A stretch of 64,000 nucleotides of DNA from DT-68 sp965263245. GTDB lineage: Bacteria; Bacillota_I; Bacilli_A; Mycoplasmatales; Metamycoplasmataceae. Shown here in pieces: positions 12,280 through 24,428 of the stretch (positions are counted from its first letter, which is position 1; each line of letters opens with the position of its first letter). The position numbers were made by a program, and so were the translations under genes. Below the pieces are notes generated by a model. It saw only the letters and a program-made list of their open reading frames with translations. It had not been told where the DNA came from and searched no databases. The stretch spans positions 127,221 through 191,220 of the forward strand of contig CBDHHR010000280.1 of the NCBI GenBank assembly GCA_965263245.1, written 5' to 3'.

Positions 12280-14760
12280 GACAAGGGAGTGAACAAAGAC
12301 AGAACAAGGAGTGTACAAAGACAGAACAAGACAGTGTATGAAGACAGATCAAGGGAGTGTACAAAGACAGATCAAGGGAGTGTACAAAGACAGATCAAGG
12401 GAGTGTACAAAGACAGAACAAGACAGTGTATGAAGACAGATCAAGGGAGTGTACAAAGACAGATCAAGGGAGTGAACAAAGACAGAACAAGGCAGTGTAC
12501 AAAGACAGATCAAGGGAGTGTACAAAGACAGATCAAGGGAGTGTACAAAGACAGAACAAGGGAGTGTACATAGACAGATCAAGGGAGTGTACAAAGACAG
12601 AACAAGGGAGTGTACAAAGACAGATCAAGGGAGTGTACAAAGACAGATCAAGAGTGAACAAAGACAGAACAAGGAGTGTACAAAGACAGAACAAGAGTGT
12701 ATGAAGACAGAACAAGGGAGTGTACAAAGACAGAACAAGGGAGTGTACAAAGACAGAACAACAGTGTACAAAGACAGATCAAGGGAGTGTACAAAGACAG
12801 AACAAGGGAGTGTACATAGACAGATCAAGGGAGTGTAGACAGACAAGGGAGTGTACATAGACAGATCAAGGGAGTGTACAAAGACAGAACAAGGGAGTAC
12901 ATAGACAGATCAAGGGAGTGTACAAAGACAGACAAGAGTGTACAAAGACAGATCAAGGGAGTGTACAAAGACAGATCAAGGGAGTGTACAAAGACAGAAC
13001 AAGGGAGTGTACATAGACAGAACAAGGGAGTGTACATAGACAGATCAAGGGAGTGTACATAGACAGACAAGGGAGTGTACAAAGACAGAACAAGGGAGTG
13101 TACATAGACAGATCAAGGGAGTGTACAAAGACAGATCAAGGGAGTGAACAAAGACAGAACAAGAGTGTACAAAGACAGGCAGTGTACAAAGACAGATCAA
13201 GGGAGTGTACAAAGACAGATCAAGGGAGTGTACAAAGACAGAACAAGACAGTGTATGAAGACAGATCAAGGGAGTGTACAAAGACAGATCAAGGGAGTAC
13301 AAAGACAGAACAAGGCAGTGTACAAAGACAGATCAAGGGAGTGAACAAAGACAGAACAAGGCAGTGTACAAAGACAGATCAAGGGAGTGTACATAGACAG
13401 AACAAGGCAGTGTACAAAGACAGACAAGGGAGTGTACATAGACAGAACAAGGCAGTGTACAAAGACAGAACAAGGGAGTGTACAAAGACAGAGCAAGGCA
13501 GTGTACAAAGACAGATCAAGGGAGTGTACATAGACAGATCAAGGGAGTGTACAAAGACAGAACAAGGGAGTGTACAAAGACAGATCAAGGGAGTGTACAT
13601 AGACAGATCAAGGGAGTGTACAAAGACAGATCAAGGGAGTGTACGAAGACAGAACAAGGGAGTGTACATAGACAGACAAGGGAGTGTACAAAGACAGAAC
13701 AAGACAGTGTATGAAGACAGAACAAGGGAGTGTACAGTGTATGAAGACAGACAAGGCAGTGTACAAAGACAGATCAAGGCAGTGTACAAAGACAGACAAG
13801 GGAGTGTACATAGACAGATCAAGGGTGTGTACAAAGACAGAACAAGACAGTGTACATAGACAGATCAAGGGAGTGAACAAAGACAGAACAAGGCAGTGTA
13901 CAAAGTCAGATCAAGGGAGTGTACAAAGACAGAACAAGGGAGTGTACAAAGACAGAACAAGGCAGTGTACAAAGACAGATCAAGGGAGTGTACAAAGACA
14001 GACAAGGGAGTGTACAAAGACAGAACAAGGGAGTGTACATAGACAGATCAAGGGAGTGTACAAAGACAGATCAAGGGAGTGAACAAAGACAGAACAAGGC
14101 AGTGTACAAAGACAGATCAAGGGAGTGTACAAAGACAGAACAAGACAGTGTACAAAGACAGATCAAGGGAGTGTACAAAGACAGAACAAGACAGTGTATG
14201 AAGACAGATCAAGGGAGTGTACAAAGACAGATCAATGGAGTGAACAAAGACAGAACAAGGCAGTGTACAAAGACAGATCAAGGGAGTGTACATAGACAGA
14301 TCAAGGGAGTGTACAAAGACAGAACAAGACAGTGTACATAGACAGATCAAGGGAGTGAACAAAGACAGAACAAGGCAGTGTACAAAGACAGATCAAGGGA
14401 GTGTACAAAGACAGATCAAGGGAGTGTACATAGACAGATCAAGGGAGTGTACAAAGACAGAACAAGACAGTGTACATAGACAGATCAAGGGAGTGTACAA
14501 AGACAGAACAAGGGAGTGTACAGTGTACAAAGACAGATCAAGGGAGTGTACAAAGACAGATCAAGACAGTGTACAAGACAGAACAAGACAGTGTACAAAG
14601 AAGACAGAACAAGGGAGTGTACAACAGACAGAACAAGGGCAGTGTACAAAGACAGATCAAGGGAGTGTACAAAGACAGATCAAGGGAGTGTACAAAGACA
14701 GAACAAGGGAGTGTACATAGAAGATCAGAACAAAGACAGATGTAGTGAACAAAGACAGAA
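12280..14760 (+). other. Indel-riddled end of U1
   Basis: More than 20 monomers are shortened or altered. Examples are GACAGACAAGG (12280, 13068, 13424, 13674, 14003), AACAAGGAGTG (12303, 12670), AACAACAGTG (12757), GTGTAGACAGACAAGG (12835), GGGAGTACATAG (12896), GACAGGCAGTG (13175), GTGTACAGTGTATG (13733) and CATAGAAGATCAGAAC (14717). The equivalent parts of U2-U4 are mostly clean, so the changes are private to this copy or to its sequence quality. Confidence 0.8.
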
Positions 14761-14874
14761 CAAGGCAGTGTACAAAGACAGATCAAGGGAGTGAACAGAG
14801 ACAGAACAAGGCAGTGTACAAAGACAGATCAAGGGAGTGTACATAGACAGAACAAGGCAGTGTACAAAGACAGA

Positions 14875-17800
14875 TCAAGGGAGTGTACGAAGACAGAACA
14901 AGGGAGTGTACAAGGCAGAACAAGGGAGTGTACAAAGACAGAACAAGACAGTGTATGAAGACAGAACAAGGGAGTGTACAAAGACAGAACAAGGGAGTGT
15001 ACAAAGTTAGAACAAGGGAGTGTACATAGACAGAACAAGGGAGTGTACAAAGACAGAACAAGACAGTGTATGAAGACAGAACAAGGGAGTGTACATAGAC
15101 AGAACAAGGGAGTGTACATAGACAGAACAAGGGAGTGTACAAAGACAGAACAAGACAGTGTATGAAGACAGAACAAGGGAGTGTACAAAGACAGAACAAG
15201 GGAGTGTACATAGACAGAACAAGGGAGTGTACAAAGACAGAACAAGACAGTGTACAAAGTTAGAACAAGGGAGTGTGCAAAGGCAGAACAAGGGAGAGTG
15301 TATGAAGACAGAACAAGGCAGTGTACGTAGACAGAACAAGGGAGTGTACAAAGACAGAACAAGACAGTGTGAAGACAGAACAAGGGAGTGTACGAATACA
15401 GAACAAGGGAGTGTACAAAGACAGAACAAGACAGTGTATGAAGACAGAACAAGGGAGTGTACAAAGTACAGAACAAGGGAGTGTACAAAGACAGAACAAG
15501 ACAGTGTATGAAGACAGAACAAGGGAGTGTACAAAGTTAGAACAAGGGAGTGTGCAAAGGCAGAACAAGGGAGAGTGTATGAAGACAGAACAAGGCAGTG
15601 TACGTAGACAGAACAAGGGAGTGTACAAAGACAGAACAAGACAGTGTACAAAGACAGAACAAGACAGTGTATGAAGACAGAACAAGGGAGTGTACAAAGA
15701 CAGATCAAGGGAGTGTACATAGACAGAACAAGGGAGTGTACAAAGACAGAACAAGACAGTGTATGAAGACAGAACAAGGGAGTGTACAAAGACAGAACAA
15801 GGGAGTGTACAAAGTTAGAACAAGGGAGTGTGCAAAGGCAGAACAAGGGAGAGTGTATGAAGACAGAACAAGGCAGTGTACGTAAACAGAACAAGGGAGT
15901 GTACAAAGACAGAACAAGACAGTGTACAAAGACAGAACAAGACAGTGTATGAAGACAGAACAAGGGAGTGTACAAAAGACAGAACAAGACAGTGTACGAA
16001 TACAGAACAAGGCAGTGTATGAATACAGAACAAGGGAGTGTACAAAGACAGAACAAGGGAGTGTACAAAAGACAGAACAAGACAGTGTACGAAGACAGAT
16101 CAAGGGAGTGTACGAAGACAGATCAAGGGAGTGTACAAAGACAGAACAAGGGAGTGTACATAGACAGAACAAGGGAGTGTACAAAGACAGAACAAGACAG
16201 TGTATGAAGACAGAACAAGGGAGTGTACAAAGACAGAACAAGGGAGTGTACATAGACAGAACAAGGGAGTGTACAAAGACAGAACAAGACAGTGTATGAA
16301 GACAGAACAAGGGAGTGTACAAAGACAGAACAAGGGAGTGTACATAGAGAGAACAAGGGAGTGTACAAAGACAGAACAAGACAGTGTATGAAGACAGAAC
16401 AAGGGAGTGTACAAAGTTAGAACAAGGGAGTGTGCAAAGGCAGAACAAGGGAGAGTGTATGAAGACAGAACAAGGCAGTGTACGTAGACAGAACAAGGGA
16501 GTGTACAAAGACAGAACAAGACAGTGTACAAAGACAGAACAAGGGAGTGTACAAAGACAGAACAAGACAGTGTACAAAGACAGAACAAGGGAGTGTACAA
16601 AAGACAGAACAAGACAGTGTACGAAGACAGATCAAGGGAGTGTACAAAGACAGAACAAGGGAGTGTACAAAGACAGATCAAGGGAGTGTACAAAGACAGA
16701 ACAAGGGAGTGTACAAAGACAGATCAAGGGAGTGTACAAAGACAGATCAAGGGAGTGTACAAAGACAGAACAAGGGAGTGTACAAAGACAGATCAAGGGA
16801 GTGTACAAAGACAGATCAAGGGAGTGTACAAAGACAGAACAAGGGAGTGTACAAAGACATAACAAGACAGTGTACAAAGACAGATCAAGGGAGTGTACAA
16901 AGACAGATCAAGGGAGTGTACAAAGACAGAACAAGGGAGTGTACAAAGACAGAACAAGACAGTGTACAAAGACAGATCAAGGGAGTGTACAAAGACAGAT
17001 CAAGGGAGTGTACAAAGACAGAACAAGGGAGTGTACATAGACAGATCAAGGGAGTGTACATAGACAGAACAAGGGAGTGTACAAAGACAGACAAGAGTGT
17101 ACAAAGACAGACAAGGGAGTGTACAAAGACAGACAAGGGAGTGTACAAAGACAGGGAGTGTACAAAGACAGACAAGGGAGTCAAAGTGTACAAAGACAGA
17201 TCAAGGGAGTACAAAGACAGAACAAGGCAGTGTACAAAGACAGATCAAGGGAGTGTACAAAGACAGATCAAGGGAGTGTACAAAGACAGATCAAGGGAGT
17301 GTACAAAGACAGAACAAGGCAGTGTACGAAGACAGATCAAGGGAGTGTACAAAGACAGATCAAGGGAGTGTACATAGACAGATCAAGGGAGTGTACAAAG
17401 ACAGAACAAGACAGTGTACAAAGACAGATCAAGGGAGTGTACAAAGACAGATCAAGGGAGTGTACAAAGACAGAACAAGGCAGTGTACAAAGACAGATCA
17501 AGGGAGTGTACAAAGACAGATCAAGGGAGTGTACAAAGACAGAACAAGGGAGTGTACAAAGACAGAACAAGACAGTGTACAAAGACAGATCAAGGGAGTG
17601 TACAAAGACAGATCAAGGGAGTGTACAAAGACAGATCAAGGGAGTGTACAAAGACAGAACAAGGGAGTGTACATAGAAATATCAAGGGAGTGTACAAAGA
17701 CAGATCAATGGAGTGAACAAAGACAGAACAAGGCAGTGTACAAAGACAGATCAAGGGAGTGTACATAGACAGATCAAGGGAGTGTACAAAGACAGATCAA

Positions 17801-19109
17801 GGGAGTGTACAAAGACAGAACAAGACAGTGTACATAGACAGATCAAGGGAGTGAACAAAGACAGAACAAGGCAGTGTACAAAGACAGAGATCAAGGCAGT
17901 GTACAAAGACAGATCAAGGGAGTGTACATAGACAGATCAAGGGTGTGTACAAAGACAGAACAAGACAGTGTACACAGACATATCAAGGGAGTGAACAAAG
18001 ACAGAACAAGGCAGTGTACAAAGTCAGATCAAGGGAGTGTACAAAGACAGAACAAGGGAGTGTACAAAGACAGAACAAGGCAGTGTACAAAGACAGATCA
18101 AGGGAGTGTACAAAGACAGATCAAGGGAGTGTACAAAGACAGAACAAGGGAGTGTACATAGACAGATCAAGGGAGTGTACAAAGACAGATCAAGGGAGTG
18201 AACAAAGACAGAACAAGGCAGTGTACAAAGACAGATCAAGGGAGTGTACAAAGACAGAACAAGACAGTGTACAAAGACAGATCAAGGGAGTGTACAAAGA
18301 CAGAACAAGACAGTGTATGAAGACAGATCAAGGGAGTGTACAAAGACAGATCAATGGAGTGAACAAAGACAGAACAAGGCAGTGTACAAAGACAGATCAA
18401 GGGAGTGTACATAGACAGATCAAGGGAGTGTACAAAGACAGAACAAGACAGTGTACATAGACAGATCAAGGGAGTGAACAAAGACAGAACAAGGCAGTGT
18501 ACAAAGACAGATCAAGGGAGTGTACAAAGACAGATCAAGGGAGTGTACATAGACAGATCAAGGGAGTGTACAAAGACAGAACAAGACAGTGTACATAGAC
18601 AGATCAAGGGAGTGAACAAAGACAGAACAAGGCAGTGTACAAAGACAGATCAAGGCAGTGTACAAAGACAGATCAAGGGAGTGTACATAGACAGATCAAG
18701 GGTGTGTACAAAGACAGAACAAGACAGTGTACATAGACAGATCAAGGGAGTGAACAAAGACAGAACAAGGCAGTGTACAAAGTCAGATCAAGGGAGTGTA
18801 CAAAGACAGAACAAGGGAGTGTACAAAGACAGAACAAGGCAGTGTACAAAGACAGATCAAGGGAGTGTACAAAGACAGATCAAGGGAGTGTACAAAGACA
18901 GAACAAGGGAGTGTACAAAGACAGATCAAGGGAGTGTACAAAGACAGATCAAGGGAGTGTACAAAGACAGAACAAGGGAGTGTACAAAGACAGAACAAGG
19001 CAGTGTACAAAGACAGATCAAGGGAGTGAACAGAGACAGAACAAGGCAGTGTACAAAGACAGATCAAGGGAGTGTACATAGACAGAACAAGGCAGTGTAC
19101 AAAGACAGA
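14875..19109 (+). repeat. Sub-block a of U2
   Basis: This is 4,235 bp. The GAACAAG domain runs to 16629 and the GATC-rich domain begins at 16630, exactly 14,292 bp from the same switch in U1. One monomer near 15365 has lost TAT (CAGTGTGAAGAC). A deletion-rich patch lies at 17081-17220. The last part (18783-19079) repeats TACAAAG-GATC monomers where U1 has TACATAG. Confidence 0.84.
17081..17220 (+). other. Microindel patch, U2 copy of the recurrent hotspot
   Basis: At least seven shortened monomers fall in 140 bp: several GACAGACAAG (loss of 2 bp from GATCAAG or GAACAAG), ACAAGAGTG, GACAGGGAGTG, GGGAGTCAAAGTG and GGGAGTACAAAG. The last three also occur in U3, and GACAGGGAGTG and GGGAGTACAAAG occur in U5. 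Confidence 0.82.
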
Positions 19110-21137
19110 TCAAGGGAGTGTACGAAGACAGAACAAGGGAGTGTACATAGGCAGAACAAGGGAGTGTACAAAGACAGAACAAGACAGTGTATGAAGACAG
19201 AACAAGGGAGTGTACAAAGACAGAACAAGGGAGTGTACAAAGTTAGAACAAGGGAGTGTACATAGACAGAACAAGGGAGTGTACAAAGACAGAACAAGAC
19301 AGTGTATGAAGACAGAACAAGGGAGTGTACATAGACAGAACAAGGGAGTGTACATAGACAGAACAAGGGAGTGTACAAAGACAGAACAAGACAGTGTATG
19401 AAGACAGAACAAGGGAGTGTACATAGACAGAACAAGGGAGTGTACATAGACAGAACAAGGGAGTGTACAAAGACAGAACAAGACAGTGTACAAAGTTAGA
19501 ACAAGGGAGTGTGCAAAGGCAGAACAAGGGAGAGTGTATGAAGACAGAACAAGGCAGTGTACGTAGACAGAACAAGGGAGTGTACAAAGACAGAACAAGA
19601 CAGTGTATGAAGACAGAACAAGGGAGTGTACGAATACAGAACAAGGGAGTGTACAACAGACAGAACAAGACAGTGTATGAAGACAGAACAAGGGAGTGTA
19701 CGAATACAGAACAAGGGAGTGTACAAAGACAGAACAAGGCAGTGTATGAATACAGAACAAGGGAGTGTACGAAGACAGAACAAGACAGTGTATGAATACA
19801 GAACAAGGGAGTGTATGAATACAGAACAAGGGAGTGTACAAAGACAGAACAAGGCAGTGTATGAATACAGAACAAGGGAGTGTACAAAGACAGAACAAGG
19901 CAGTGTATGAATACAGAACAAGGGAGTGTACAAAGACAGATCAAGGCAGTGTATGAATACAGAACAAGGGAGTGTACAAAGACAGAACAAGGGAGTGTAC
20001 AAAGACAGAACAAGGCAGTGTACAAAAGACAGAACAAGACAGTGTACGAAGACAAAACAAGGCAGTGTCCGAATACAGAACAAGGGAGTGTACAAAGACA
20101 GATCAAGGGAGTGTACAAAGACAGAACAAGGGAGTGTACAAAGACAGAACAAGACAGTGTACAAAGACAGATCAAGGGAGTGTACAAAGACAGATCAAGG
20201 GAGTGTACAAAGACAGAACAAGGGAGTGTACATAGAAATATCAAGGGAGTGTACAAAGACAGATCAAGGGAGTGAACAAAGACAGAACAAGGCAGTGTAC
20301 AAAGACAGATCAAGGGAGTGTACATAGACAGATCAAGGGAGTGTACAAAGACAGATCAAGGGAGTGTACAAAGACAGATCAAGGGAGTGTACAAAGACAG
20401 AACAAGGGAGTGTACAAAGACAGAACAAGGCAGTGTACAAAGACAGATCAAGGGAGTGTACAAAGACAGATCAAGGGAGTGTACATAGACAGATCAAGGG
20501 AGTGAACAAAGACAGAACAAGGCAGTGTACAAAGACAGATCAAGGCAGTGTACAAAGACAGATCAAGGGATTGTACATAGACAGATCAAGGGTGTGTACA
20601 AAGACAGAACAAGACAGTGTACATAGACAGATCAAGGGAGTGAACAAAGACAGAACAAGGCAGTGTACAAAGTCAGATCAAGGGAGTGTACAAAGACAGA
20701 ACAAGGGAGTGTACAACGACAGAACAAGGCAGTGTACAAAGACAGATCAAGGGAGTGTACAAAGACAGATCAAGGGAGTGTACAAAGACAGAACAAGGGA
20801 GTGTACATAGATAGATCAAGGGAGTGTACAAAGACAGATCAAGGGAGTGAACAAAGACAGAACAAGGGAGTGTACAAAGACAGATCAAGGGAGTGTACAA
20901 AGACAGAACAAGACAGTGTACAAAGACAGATCAAGGGAGTGTACAAAGACAGAACAAGACAGTGTATCAAGACAGATCAAGGGAGTGTACAAAGACAGAT
21001 CAAGGGAGTGAACAAAGACAGAACAAGGCAGTGTACAAAGACAGATCAAGGGAGTGAACAAAGACAGAACAAGGCAGTGTACAAAGACAGATCAAGGGAG
21101 TGTACATAGACAGAACAAGGCAGTGTACAAAGACAGA
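19110..21137 (+). repeat. Sub-block b of U2
   Basis: This is 2,028 bp and collinear with b of U1 at a shift of 14,308 bp. It keeps TGTCCGAATAC, the 24-bp TACAACAGAC monomer near 19650, TACATAGAAATATC near 20230 and TACAACGAC near 20713. Near 20964 a monomer reads GTGTATCAAGAC. U3 and U4 share this at the same place, but U1 has the plain monomer. Confidence 0.86.
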
Positions 21138-22745
21138 TCAAGGGAGTGTACGAAGACAGAACAAGGGAGTGTACATAGGCAGAACAAGGGAGTGTACAAA
21201 GACAGAACAAGACAGTGTATGAAGACAGAACAAGGGAGTGTACAAAGACAGAACAAGGGAGTGTACACAGTTAGAACAAGGGAGTGTACATAGACAGAAC
21301 AAGGGAGTGTACAAAGACAGAACAAGACAGTGTATGAAGACAGAACAAGGGAGTGTACATAGACAGAACAAGGGAGTGTACATAGAAAGAACAAGGGAGT
21401 GTACAAAGACAGAACAAGACAGTGTATGAAGACAGAACAAGGGAGTGTACAAAGACAGAACAAGGGAGTGTACATAGACAGAACAAGGGAGTGTACAAAG
21501 ACAGAACAAGACAGTGTACAAAGTTAGAACAAGGGAGTGTGCAAAGGCAGAACAAGAGTGTATGAAGACAGAACAAGGCAGTGTACGTAGACAGAACAAG
21601 GGAGTGTACAAAGACAGAACAAGACAGTGTATGAAGACAGAACAAGGGAGTGTACGAATACAGAACAAGGCAGTGTACAAAGTCAGATCAAGGGAGTGTA
21701 CAAAGACAGAACAAGGGAGTGTACAAAGACAGAACAAGGCAGTGTACAAAGACAGATCAAGGGAGTGTACAAAGACAGATCAAGGGAGTGTACAAAGACA
21801 GAACAAGGGAGTGTACATAGACAGATCAAGGGAGTGTACAAAGACAGATCAAGGGAGTGAACAAAGACAGAACAAGGCAGTGTACAAAGACAGATCAAGG
21901 GAGTGTACAAAGACAGAACAAGACAGTGTACAAAGACAGATCAAGGGAGTGTACAAAGACAGAACAAGACAGTGTATGAAGACAGATCAAGGGAGTGTAC
22001 AAAGACAGATCAATGGAGTGAACAAAGACAGAACAAGGCAGTGTACAAAGACAGATCAAGGGAGTGTACATAGACAGATCAAGGGAGTGTACAAAGACAG
22101 AACAAGACAGTGTACATAGACAGATCAAGGGAGTGAACAAAGACAGAACAAGGCAGTGTACAAAGACAGATCAAGGGAGTGTACAAAGACAGATCAAGGG
22201 AGTGTACATAGACAGATCAAGGGAGTGTACAAAGACAGAACAAGACAGTGTACATAGACAGATCAAGGGAGTGAACAAAGACAGAACAAGGCAGTGTACA
22301 AAGACAGATCAAGGCAGTGTACAAAGACAGATCAAGGGAGTGTACATAGACAGATCAAGGGTGTGTACAAAGACAGAACAAGACAGTGTACATAGACAGA
22401 TCAAGGGAGTGAACAAAGACAGAACAAGGCAGTGTACAAAGTCAGATCAAGGGAGTGTACAAAGACAGAACAAGGGAGTGTACAAAGACAGAACAAGGCA
22501 GTGTACAAAGACAGATCAAGGGAGTGTACAAAGACAGATCAAGGGAGTGTACAAAGACAGAACAAGGGAGTGTACATAGACAGATCAAGGGAGTGTACAA
22601 AGACAGATCAAGGGAGTGAACAAAGACAGAACAAGGCAGTGTACAAAGACAGATCAAGGGAGTGAACAGAGACAGAACAAGGCAGTGTACAAAGACAGAT
22701 CAAGGGAGTGTACATAGACAGAACAAGGCAGTGTACAAAGACAGA
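21138..22745 (+). repeat. Sub-block c of U2, reference copy with full variant mosaic
   Basis: This is 1,608 bp. It starts like e, with ACACAGTTAG, ACATAGAAAG, GTGCAAAGGCAG and the short AACAAGAGTGTATG monomer (near 21551). After about 520 bp it switches to AAGTCAGATC and GATC-rich monomers. The truncated head of an e-like block joined to a tail like that of sub-block a suggests c arose by unequal exchange between sub-blocks. Confidence 0.83.
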
Positions 22746-24428
22746 TCAAGGGAGTGTACGAAGACAGAACAAGGGAGTGTACATAGGCAGAACAAGGGAG
22801 TGTACAAAGACAGAACAAGACAGTGTATGAAGACAGAACAAGGGAGTGTACAAAGACAGAACAAGGGAGTGTACAAAGTTAGAACAAGGGAGTGTACATA
22901 GACAGAACAAGGGAGTGTACAAAGACAGAACAAGACAGTGTATGAAGACAGAACAAGGGAGTGTACATAGACAGAACAAGGGAGTGTACATAGACAGAAC
23001 AAGGGAGTGTACAAAGACAGAACAAGACAGTGTATGAAGACAGAACAAGGGAGTGTACAAAGACAGAACAAGGGAGTGTACATAGACAGAACAAGGGAGT
23101 GTACAAAGACAGAACAAGACAGTGTACAAAGTTAGAACAAGGGAGTGTGCAAAGGCAGAACAAGGGAGAGTGTATGAAGACAGAACAAGGCAGTGTACGT
23201 AGACAGAACAAGGGAGTGTACAAAGACAGAACAAGACAGTGTATGAAGACAGAACAAGGGAGTGTACGAATACAGAACAAGGGAGTGTACAACAGACAGA
23301 ACAAGACAGTGTATGAAGACAGAACAAGGGAGTGTACGAATACAGAACAAGGGAGTGTACAAAGACAGAACAAGGCAGTGTATGAATACAGAACAAGGGA
23401 GTGTACGAAGACAGAACAAGACAGTGTATGAATACAGAACAAGGGAGTGTATGAATACAGAACAAGGGAGTGTACAAAGACAGAACAAGGCAGTGTATGA
23501 ATACAGAACAAGGGAGTGTACAAAGACAGAACAAGGCAGTGTATGAATACAGAACAAGGGAGTGTACAAAGACAGATCAAGGCAGTGTATGAATACAGAA
23601 CAAGGGAGTGTACAAAGACAGAACAAGGGAGTGTACAAAGACAGAACAAGGCAGTGTACAAAAGACAGAACAAGACAGTGTACGAAGACAAAACAAGGCA
23701 GTGTACGAATACAGAACAAGGGAGTGTACAAAGACAGATCAAGGGAGTGTACAAAGACAGAACAAGGGAGTGTACAAAGACAGAACAAGACAGTGTACAA
23801 AGACAGATCAAGGGAGTGTACAAAGACAGATCAAGGGAGTGTACAAAGACAGAACAAGGGAGTGTACATAGAAATATCAAGGGAGTGTACAAAGACAGAT
23901 CAAGGGAGTGAACAAAGACAGAACAAGGCAGTGTACAAAGACAGATCAAGGGAGTGTACATAGACAGATCAAGGGAGTGTACAAAGACAGATCAAGGGAG
24001 TGTACAAAGACAGAACAAGGGAGTGTACAAAGACAGAACAAGGCAGTGTACAAAGACAGATCAAGGGAGTGTACAAAGACAGATCAAGGGAGTGTACATA
24101 GACAGATCAAGGGAGTGTACAAAGACAGAACAAGACAGTGTACATAGACAGATCAAGGGAGTGAACAAAGACAGAACAAGGCAGTGTACAAAGACAGATC
24201 AAGGCAGTGTACAAAGACAGATCAAGGGAGTGTACAAAGACAGAACAAGACAGTGTATGAAGACAGATCAAGGGAGTGTACAAAGACAGATCAAGGGAGT
24301 GAACAAAGACAGAACAAGGCAGTGTACAAAGACAGATCAAGGGAGTGAACAAAGACAGAACAAGGCAGTGTACAAAGACAGATCAAGGGAGTGTACATAG
24401 ACAGAACAAGGCAGTGTACAAAGACAGA
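22746..24428 (+). repeat. Sub-block d of U2
   Basis: This is 1,683 bp. It is collinear with d of U1 at 14,286 bp with no visible difference in the first kilobase. The GATC-free part ends near 23574. The tail holds GTGAAC monomers near 24300 and 24348 that lead into the junction of e. Confidence 0.86.

Larger units (their letters stand above)
580..14874 (+). repeat. Higher-order repeat unit U1 (14,295 bp)
   Basis: This runs between two copies of the phase junction, where a GATCAAG monomer is followed by TACGAAG and then ACATAGGCAG. It holds sub-blocks a 580-4801, b 4802-6829, c 6830-8459, d 8460-10142 and e 10143-14874. The shift to U2 is 14,292 bp at the start and about 14,286-14,313 bp through most of the unit. 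It is the shortest unit because its last 2.5 kb carries many small deletions absent from the other units. Confidence 0.92.
10143..14874 (+). repeat. Sub-block e of U1, indel-rich at its end
   Basis: This is 4,732 bp, about 150 bp shorter than in other units. The first 1.1 kb (10143-11285) reads the same in all four complete units. It differs from b and d by ACACAGTTAG (near 10270), ACATAGAAAG (near 10386) and the shortened AACAAGAGTGTATG (near 10556-10568). From about 12280 to 14760 it is studded with 2-4 bp losses that are not seen in U2-U4. Confidence 0.84.

Noticed and set aside
14717..14760. Possible foreign insertion at CATAGAAGATCAGAACAAAG
   Set aside because: All pieces are recognisable monomer fragments. 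It is best read as a cluster of small indels in the noisy end of U1.
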